This document shows positions 57,268 through 64,000 of a stretch of DNA of 64,000 nucleotides, piece after piece (the stretch's first letter is position 1; each line of letters starts with the position of its first letter). Source of the stretch: Bacteroidota bacterium (GTDB lineage Bacteria > Bacteroidota > Bacteroidia > B-17B0 > Aurantibacillaceae); assembly GCA_016708845.1 (NCBI GenBank), contig JADJFB010000015.1, positions 1 through 64,000 on the forward strand. Reading direction: 5' to 3'. The position numbers and the translations under genes are program-made. The notes under the pieces were generated by a model, which worked only from the letters and a program-made list of their open reading frames with translations, had not been told where the DNA came from and did not search any database.

Positions 57268-59234
57268 ATGCGCGTAGCTTTTATTTCTTTTTTATTTCTC
57301 CTAATTTCTCATTTTGTAATTTCTCAAAATAACACCGCTGTTGTTTTAGGCGAACCCAATGCCGATGAAGTTTTGCCAAAACCTGTTCATTAGATTCATC
57401 TGCCGAAGCTGAGTTAATATATGACAAAGAAACCATCGAGTTTTTTATAAATGAAAATAACATTTATTCTTTAAAAGTTATTTATCATGGTAGGCTAAAG
57501 ATTTACAAAAAATCGGGATTAGATAGGGGTATTATTAAACTTCCACAAAAAAAACGTGATGGTTCGGAAGAGTTGATTGAAAACATTAAGGGATATACTT
57601 ATAACGAGGAAAACGGAAAGGTTGTAATTACTCCATTGCCTTCATCTTCTATTTACAAAGAGAAAGTTAATGCTTATGAATCAGTTACTAAAATTATTGC
57701 ACCAAATATAAAAGAAGGGTCTGTTTTTGATTATACATTTACTCGAATTTTACCTTTTACTATTACACAAAAACCAAGTACTTGGTTTTTTCAAGGTAAT
57801 ATTCCTTATAGATGGAGTGAGGTATCGATAGTGATTCCTGGACGTTTTTTTTATAAATTATTTTATCATGGGTACATACCCTTTTTTATTAAAGAAACGA
57901 AAGACACCACACTGATGCTCAGCGAAAGTTTAGTAAAAGCCGTTAAATACCGTTTTGTTATTAAAGATGCTCCTGCCTTTATTCCCGAATCATACATGAC
58001 TTCATATAAAGATTTTGTATCCAAACTTGAATTTGAATTGTCTAGCTATCAACCTCCTTTTGGAGATGCAGAATTAAGATTTACAGAAACATGGGATGAT
58101 ATCAATAAAACCCTGTTGGAGAACAGTAATTTTGGAGAACGCTTAAATAACACTGGTTTTTTAAAAGATGTGGCGGCTAAATTTGAACACATTACCGATA
58201 CAATGGATAAATTAAAAGCAGCGTTTAATTATGTATTAAAAACCATCAAATGGAATGGAATTTCAAACTTATATATTGATGAGAATTTAAGTAAAGCATT
58301 TGATAATAAAACAGGTACAAATGTGCAAGTCAATATGATATTAGTAGCCTTGTTGCGACGTATGCATGTTGTTTCTAATCCTGCTATTATTAGTACAAGA
58401 GAAAATGGCAAAGTAAATGAAGCTTTTCCTTTGCTTAATAAATTTAATTACACAGTTGCTCAAGCCAGTGTAGGTGGTAAAGATATTATAATGGATGCTA
58501 CCGAACGTTTCTCCAAACCCAATATGTTGCCATATCATAGCTTAACGCAAAAGTATTTGTTGTTGAAAAGATCATGGCAGATTAATTTCATATACTTCGA
58601 AAGAGAAAAGTTGGAAATGGAAACGATAGATTATACTATTATTCCAGAGAGTAACGAGATTAAAATAAAATATAACTTAACCTTAGGAGGATATGAAGCT
58701 TACGAAGTAAGAAATTTCATCTTCAATTCGGGAGAAGAAGCTGAAACGAATTTTTTAAAAAGTTCAAACCCTGATTGGCAAATCGATCATATTAATATTG
58801 AAAATAGAGACAGTGTTTATGAGCCTCTTAAAATAACTTACGACGCTATAGTTAATAATATAACTCAAACTGGCGATTTATTATTTTTTAATCCGTTTTT
58901 CTCTCGAAGTTATAAAGAAAATCCTTTTAAACCCAGTACTCGCATTTATCCTATAGATTTTGTTTCTGCGGTGGATAATATTGACTTAATTACTATTAAA
59001 ATACCTGCTGGTTACAAGCTAGAAGAATTGCCTAAAGCAGGTGTATTTGTGTTGCCAAATAAAGCGGGTAAATACTCGTATATTGTTGAAACAGAAACTG
59101 ATGTTATAAAAATTCGCAGTCAATTAACTATTAGTAAAAGTTTTTTTGAACCTAATGAATATCCAAATTTGAGAGAATTGTATAATTTGGTGATTGAAAA
59201 ACAGGCGCAACAAATTGTTTTAAAAAAACTATAA
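57268..59234 (+). CDS. Exported DUF3857/transglutaminase-like protein A (one frameshift)
   Basis: An exported protein of about 656 residues. The ATG at 57268 gives the signal peptide MRVAFISFLFLLISHFVISQ; the frame breaks at 57386-57391 (CATTAG needs one more T to read PVHLDSSAEAE) and then runs open to the end. The layout is a DUF3857-like beta domain, then a transglutaminase-core-like region (LKTIKWNGISNLYIDENLSK), then a C-terminal beta domain. At the position of the catalytic Cys the sequence reads KTGTNVQVNMILVALLRR, with no Cys, so it is probably a pseudoenzyme. The next gene is a paralogue 6 nt away. Confidence 0.72.
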
Positions 59235-59240
59235 AAGAAG

Positions 59241-61088
59241 ATGATAGTTATGAAATATTTAATTAAAGACAATGTAAACTCCGTTATTAGACTCGATAAA
59301 ACAGAGTTTAAAATTAAGGACAAAGGTAAAGCCGTTCTAAATACGCATTATGTTATTACCATTTTTAATGAAAGAGGTGCCGATAATCAACTAAGATATT
59401 ATACCCATTATTATAAATTAAACAAAGTACTGGATGTTTCAGGGAATGTATATGACAAAAACGGAGAGAGGATTTATAAACTTTCTAAAAAAGACATCTA
59501 CGATGTTAGCTCTTCTGCTCGCAGTAATGATGTAACAGACAGTAGAATTAAAATTGCGGAATTTGATAATAAAAGCTTTCAATTTCCATATACCATTGAA
59601 TTTGAATCTTCTGTAGAAACAACTAACATGATGTTTTATCCTTCCGAATATTTCTATCCTTCCGAGAGATTAAGTACTCAAGAAAAAACACTAATTATCG
59701 AAACTCCCAATGATTTTGAGTTTAGGTATAAAGAGAAAAAGATGCCGAGCACATTGAATTTAGTAACTGAAAAAAATAAAAAAATATATACTTGGACTAT
59801 TAAAAATATTTCGGCTAGTGAATATGAAATACATACACCCGATGATTTTTATCCCGAAATTATAACAGCACCAAAATCATTTAGTGTTGAGGGATATGAA
59901 GGAGATATCGAATCTTGGAAGGATATTGGGAAATTTATTTTTAAACTTAATGAGGGTAGGGATGTGTTGCCTGAAGCAACTAAACTAAAAGTAGCTGCTT
60001 TAGTGAGCAAAGAAAAAGACACCTTAAAAAAAATTGAATTATTGTATCAGTATCTTCAAAACAATACACGTTACATGAGCATACAGTTGGGCATTGGCGG
60101 TTGGCAAACTATATCAGCAATGGATGTGGCACAAACAGGTTATGGAGATTGTAAAGCACTATCAAATTATATGAAGGCATTGTTAAAAGAAGCTTCGGTA
60201 TAATATCGTATGTGGCGTTAATAAGTGCGGGAGCCAATGAAGAAGAAATAGATCCAACGTTTCCTAGTATGCGCTTTAATCACGCCATTAATTGTGTTCC
60301 TTTAAACAACGATACCGTTTGGTTGGAATGTACAAGTCAAATACAGTCTTTAGGCTTTCAAGGAAGTTTTACTGGCAATCGTAAGGCATTGTTAGTCTTG
60401 CCAAACGGAGGTGCTTTAGTAAATACCATTAAGTATCATGCTATTGATAATGCTAAGATTACAGTAGCAACTATTGTATTAGATAATACAAACAATGCAA
60501 CTGCTCAAATAAAAACAAGTTATAAAGGAATTTTAAAAGAACGTAAAGAGTATTTATTACAAGAAAAAATGAGGAGAAATTAAATAAAATGCTGCAGAAT
60601 CTAATTCATGTGGCGTCGTTCGAATTAAATAAGTTTACTTTGCAAGAAGAAAAAAGTATGATTCCGTCACTACAAGTATCATTAAATTTATCCATTAAGA
60701 AGATGGGAATAAAACTGGTTCCTTTTTCTTTTTCAAACCTAATTTATTTAATAATCAAGCTTTTCTTGTTTCTGAAACGAAGCAAAGAAACTCTGATTTT
60801 TACTTGAAACCGAATGACTATGAAAAATCAGAAATAGATTCATTAAGCTATCAACTACCTAAAAATTTCGTGCCCGATAAATTATCGGAACCTGTTTCCA
60901 TTAAAACACCATTTGGCGAATATGTGAGCTCAGTTACATTTAAAGACGGCATCTTATCCTATTACAGAAAACTCATACAACATAGTGGTTATCACGCCGC
61001 AAAAGAATATGCGGCTTTTAAAGAGTTTTGTAAGACAGTTAATAAAAACGATAATCAGCAAATAGCATTTAAGATTATTAGTAATTAA
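59241..61088 (+). CDS. DUF3857/transglutaminase-like protein B (multiple frameshifts, no signal peptide)
   Basis: A paralogue of protein A of about 615 residues. DUF3857 is clear (NSVIRLDKTEFKIKDKGKAV), as is the transglutaminase core YMSIQLGIGGWQTISAMDV followed by GYGDCKALSNYMKALL, whose Cys is the expected nucleophile. The N-terminus (MIVMKYLIKDNVN) lacks the signal peptide that family members normally have, so the 5' end may be truncated. Frames break near 60194 (GG to GGG gives ASGIISYVAL), 60566 (A run), about 60655 and about 60700-60720. The last part ends normally at TAA 61086-61088. With this many breaks it could be a decaying gene or simply error-rich sequence. Confidence 0.65.
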
Positions 61089-61276
61089 AAAACCACTTAG
61101 TGGAACTCTTATTATGAGCGATAACGGTGTATAGGCTCGTCTACCTTTTCGTTGGTTATGGAAGTTTTATCAATAAATGGTATAGTTAACAATCAATCTA
61201 AATCTGATGAAAAAGAGGAAGATTAACTCTTTCTAATTATTTTTAATTTGTAAAAGACTTTTCATATCTTAGTTTT

Positions 61277-61698
61277 ATGAGAATTCTTCTTTTATTTTTT
61301 TTGGCGTGTATTCATATGGCGTTATCATCTCAAACGCTTAAAATTTCAATTACTGGCCTTCGTAATAATTCAGGCTCTGTTATTTTAGGCTTTTATAATA
61401 ATGATAAAGCCTTTGCTGCAGAAACGCCTTTGTTTACAAAAGTAGAATCTAAAGCCACTACGGTTAATCATGTGCTTACATTAAACTATGCAGGTATCAA
61501 ACCAGGAACTTATGGTATTGTGATGTTAGATGATGAAAACAATAATAACAAAATGGATTATGGATGGATTTTACCTGAGGAAGGTTATGGCTTTTCTAAT
61601 TATACCCATTTTGGCTTAACCAAACCTAAGGTGGCAAAATTTTCTTTACGATTACAAACGAAAATAAAGCAGTAGAAATAAAAGTACAGTATTTGTAA
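61277..61698 (+). CDS. DUF2141 exported protein (one frameshift)
   Basis: An exported protein of about 140 residues with signal peptide MRILLLFFLACIHMALSSQ and a single DUF2141 beta domain: SGSVILGFYNNDKAF, LDDENNNNKMDYGW and the Phe/Asn-rich GYGFSNYTHFG loop. The frame stops at 61675, but the next frame reads FTITNENKAVEIKVQYL to TAA 61696-61698, which is the usual end of the family; one more T at 61641-61643 joins them. The Asp/Asn-rich loop suggests calcium binding (inference). Function unknown. Confidence 0.8.
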
Positions 61699-61738
61699 TA
61701 ATTATTATATTTAATAATTAAATGTAGTTTAAATTTCA

Positions 61739-63057
61739 ATGAGATTTCTTTTTATCTATTTTCTTTTTTTAACTCAGCTTGTAGTTGCTCAAGTGTTTGA
61801 TATCGACTCTTTAAAAAGGGTATTAAAATCCGAACAAAGCCCAACAAAAAAAATTAAGATACGGAGCTTAATTGGCGAGTATGGCGGTATTGAAAGAACA
61901 ACGTATTGGGATTCGATCATTAAGGATGCAAAACAAATAGAGTATCTCTATGGAGTTACCTATGGTTCATTTATGCAATCGCTTAATTATACTAAAAAAG
62001 GGCAGTATGATAAAGCGGTTGAGTTGGCCGAACAATCTTTGTTGTTTTCTCAAAAAGATAGAGATAGTGTTTGGATGGGATATTCTATTGAACATCTTGG
62101 CACTCTCAATTCATTTATTAATGAAAAACAAACGGCTTTAAATTATTATAATGATGCCTTAAAATTATATGATACTAAAAAGCTATCCTGGCGAAAAGGT
62201 TATGTCATCATTAAACTTGGAGAAATTCATGAGCTAGATAGTAATTATGTGGATGGTAATGAAAAGTATCAAGAGGCTTTGCAGTGCTTTATGTCAGCAA
62301 AAGATTCTTCGGGTATTTCTATTGCCTATTACAAAATTGGAAAATTATTTAAGATACAACATCAACTTGATACGTCGTTGCATTATTTATTAAAGGCATT
62401 AGACAGCAGAAAGAATATAAGTGACGAATATTATTTGTGCTTTATTTTAAATGATTTAGCTTTTGTGTACCTAGATTTAGGAAAAAGAGAAATCGCCTAT
62501 GATTATATTTTAAAGTCACAAAAGGAGTCGGATAGAATAGGAGAGAAGGGATTAGCATTTAGAGATATTAACTTTTTTTTATTTAGATATTATAAATCTA
62601 AAAAGGATTATCAATTAGCGTTACAATATAAAGAGGTGGCAGATAGTTTGGATAAAGTACTTTATAATAATAGTAATGATAAAGCTATTTTACGTCAACA
62701 AGCTAAATATATTTATGATAAAGAAAAGGAATTAGATGAAATTGAAAACTCGAAGCTAATTGCTATTGAACGGGAAGAAAAAGAAAAACAGCAATTAGTT
62801 ATTTATGGAACGTGTTTCGTTTTATTGTTAGTACTTGTGTTTTCTGTTTTTCTATACAATAGATTTAAGATTACTCAAAAACAAAAAAAGATAATTGAAG
62901 CTAAAGAAAAAGAAACTCAACTTCAGAAGCATTTAATTGAAGAAAAACATAAAGAAATAACCGATAGTATTCACTATGCACAGCGCATTCAGCGAGCCTT
63001 AATTACTCCGAAAAGTACATTGATAAACAATTGAATAAGTTAAATAAAAATAGTTGA
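61739..63057 (+). CDS. TPR/membrane/coiled-coil signalling protein without output domain (one frameshift)
   Basis: A protein of about 439 residues: signal peptide (MRFLFIYFLFLTQLVVAQ), about six TPR-like units in the periplasm (KKGQYDKAVELAEQSLLF, KQTALNYYNDALKLY), a membrane helix (VIYGTCFVLLLVLVFSVFLY) and a coiled coil ending in EEKHKEITDSIHYAQRIQRA. The same coil precedes the SpoIIE domain in the 53.6-kb protein, but here the protein ends soon after. One added C near 63008 changes the last residues to TPEKYIDKQLNKLNKNS (stop at 63055-63057), an ending I recognise from other Bacteroidota proteins of this type. No phosphatase or kinase domain follows in any frame. Confidence 0.72.
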
Positions 63058-63383
63058 TATTTTATATATTAGGTTATTCAACTAATTTGATTACCTTTAC
63101 ACAACTTCTTTTGAAGATTGTATCACAATCTGGTTTGTAACCTCTAATTGCAATTCATTATTTTTTATACATTTTCTGATTGATTTTAAGGTTTTATCGC
63201 CTGTTTGGCAATAATACTAATTGTATAACTTAAATAAAATGAATGCCGTTTCACATTACCAACTTATTTATTGCTAATCAAGCATTGATAACTGAAATGG
63301 AATATTTCCCAAAACAAGAATAACAATAAACAAATAAATAAACCCGCTTACCACATTGGTAAGCACAAAAACAAAAACAACAA
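63058..63383 (+). other. Long AT-rich leader region upstream of the cold shock gene
   Basis: No coding frame of note. The region probably holds the cold shock gene promoter and a long 5' leader, as is usual for csp genes. I find no exact TTTG-N19-TAnnTTTG pair. The last part is A/C-rich without Shine-Dalgarno sequence and contains a hairpin (separate entry). Confidence 0.5.
63346..63364 (+). promoter_or_regulatory. Hairpin in the csp leader
   Basis: GCTTACC-ACATT-GGTAAGC is a perfect 7-bp stem with a 5-nt loop ending 19 nt before the csp start codon. It has no T run, so a terminator is unlikely; a translational or stability element is possible. Confidence 0.5.
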
Positions 63384-63572
63384 ATGAATAAAGGAACAGT
63401 AAAATTTTTTAACGACGCAAAAGGCTTCGGATTTATTAAAGGTGATAACGGACAAGAAGTATTTGTTCACGCATCAGGATTAGTGCATGAAATTCAAGAA
63501 AACGACGAAGTAACTTACGATGTGCAAGATGGCAAAAAAGGCTTAAACGCAATTAATGTTACTAGAGTATAA
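63384..63572 (+). CDS. Cold shock protein, CspA family
   Basis: A 62-residue OB-fold protein that binds single-stranded RNA and DNA. The RNP1 motif KGFGFIKGD (13-21) and RNP2 motif VFVHASGL (26-33) are intact. It starts GTVKFFNDAKGFGF as in canonical members. It has its own terminator. Regulation through the long leader is probable by analogy with other csp genes. Confidence 0.95.
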   Translation: MNKGTVKFFNDAKGFGFIKGDNGQEVFVHASGLVHEIQENDEVTYDVQDGKKGLNAINVTRV

Positions 63573-63592
63573 TTATACCTTAGTTAAAAAAT

Positions 63593-63627
63593 AAAAAACC
63601 TTCTACTTTATAGTAGAAGGTTTTTTT
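63593..63627 (+). terminator. Terminator of the cold shock gene
   Basis: AAAAACCTTCTAC and GTAGAAGGTTTTT form a perfect 13-bp stem with a 6-nt loop, followed by a T run. Confidence 0.9.
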
Positions 63628-63696
63628 GTGGATTATCCTTTCATAATCCATACATGCCTTCAATTAAATAAGTTCAGTTTTGTATGATCAACGCAA

Positions 63697-64000
63697 TCAA
63701 AGTCTTTGGAATAAAGAAATAATAATATGGATGGGTTTATTGATTTGCTTTATTAATTCAAAATCTTTGATATTAGCAAAATTGTCGGCAATCATCACGA
63801 ATTCTTTTGCATGAGGATTATTTTTGATTGCAATAAGTAAGGCTTCGCAGTTATTTTCAGGAGCATCTCCGCCGCTGCCTGCATTCATAGCCTTTTGAAT
63901 AGTTTTTTCTACTGCTTCATAGTTTCCAGCAGGTATATTATATATACCGCCAGTGCTACCAATTTTCTTTTTCCTATCGGGTTTATTGTCCCCATCATTA
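63697..64000 (-). CDS. C-terminal part of a vWA-like protein (partial)
   Basis: The end of a leftward gene that enters from the right edge. The visible 100 residues run IGSTGGIYNIPAG, then a helix (YEAVEKTIQKAMNAG), the conserved GGDAPENNCEALL, and EFVMIADNFANIKDFELI. This is the pattern of a von Willebrand A-type fold with the Gly-Gly-Asp-x-Pro-Glu-Asn stretch seen in Bacteroidota exported proteins. The last residues (IIISLFQRL) differ from the usual hydrophobic strand plus Cys-Gly continuation, so another frameshift near 63715 is possible. Function unknown. Confidence 0.55.
   Translation of the reverse strand, partial: NDGDNKPDRKKKIGSTGGIYNIPAGNYEAVEKTIQKAMNAGSGGDAPENNCEALLIAIKNNPHAKEFVMIADNFANIKDFELIKQINKPIHIIISLFQRL

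Noticed and set aside
61141..61226. Short open frame in the spacer after the second DUF3857 gene (ATG around 61158)
   Set aside because: Only about 22 codons, no start context and no similarity that I recognise; treated as chance.
1..64000. Reassignment of TGA or TAA as sense codons
   Set aside because: Only one in-frame TGA and one in-frame TAA were seen, and other genes end normally at these codons; substitution error or local mutation is simpler.
1..64000. Programmed ribosomal frameshifting as an explanation for the many frame breaks
   Set aside because: Breaks occur in unrelated genes, in both directions, without a common slippery heptamer and often in short A/T runs; sequence error fits better.
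1..64000. CRISPR arrays, tRNA genes, rRNA genes, insertion sequences and prophage
   Set aside because: No regularly spaced direct repeats, no cloverleaf-like segment with CCA-adjacent T-loop, and no transposase, integrase or phage structural protein was found on either strand.

Overview
The window is AT-rich chromosomal DNA from a free-living member of the Bacteroidota; I cannot place it below class level. The evidence is convergent: several secreted proteins carry type IX secretion C-terminal sorting domains, there are cytophagalysin-type M43 proteases, Y_Y_Y/propeller sensors fused to SpoIIE phosphatases, DUF3276, DUF2141 and DUF3857 families, A-rich start regions without Shine-Dalgarno sequences, and Bacteroidota-type promoters (TTTG, about 19-20 nt, TAnnTTTG). 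No tRNA, rRNA, CRISPR array, integrase or transposase is visible, so this looks like ordinary core chromosome.

Layout. 1-10.5 kb: start of a membrane phosphoesterase, a thiolase, a leftward efflux operon (TolC-like, membrane fusion protein, tsaB, lipid kinase), an AddB-like nuclease and a lysine/glutamate-rich secreted protein. 10.6-14.5 kb: a tight operon of fabD, an outer-membrane-type protein, alanine dehydrogenase, a DUF4258-like protein and a WcaF-like acetyltransferase. 14.5-20.2 kb: leftward lpxH-like, M1 peptidase, thioredoxin-like lipoprotein and apaG. 20.4-25.5 kb: rpsA, a type IX cargo protein and a serine hydrolase. 25.7-30.3 kb: leftward glutamate dehydrogenase, cdsA, an acidic small protein, an M43 protease and a lipoprotein. 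30.4-36.8 kb: LuxE-like acyl-activating protein, alkyltransferase-like protein, then an exopolysaccharide block (flippase, two chain-length determinants, O-antigen ligase). 36.9-44.2 kb: leftward accD, class I aldolase and a four-gene signalling operon (propeller-SpoIIE phosphatase, lipoprotein, SiaB-like kinase, SiaC-like phosphoprotein). 44.3-47.2 kb: queuosine precursor transporter, VanX-like dipeptidase, queD, TPR protein. 47.3-53.5 kb: SPFH protein, second M43 protease, Pur-alpha-like protein, aconitase. 53.6-64 kb: a second SpoIIE sensor, two DUF3857 proteins, DUF2141 protein, a TPR/coiled-coil signalling protein, cold shock protein and the end of a vWA-like gene.

A dominant technical feature is the large number of single-base frameshifts, mostly in A or T runs, breaking even rpsA and aconitase. 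Most are probably sequence errors, so I report the repaired spans and say where the reading frame breaks. They cluster after about 40 kb. Two breaks are different: single in-frame stop codons at 30019-30021 and 56974-56976.

The most interesting biology is signalling. The SiaA/SiaB/SiaC-like partner-switching set at 39-44 kb, a second SpoIIE sensor at 53.6 kb and a TPR protein at 61.7 kb all share one membrane-proximal helix (E-I-T-D-S-I-x-Y-A-x-R-I-Q and variants), which suggests a common signal-transmission module. Several families of short dispersed intergenic repeats are also present.
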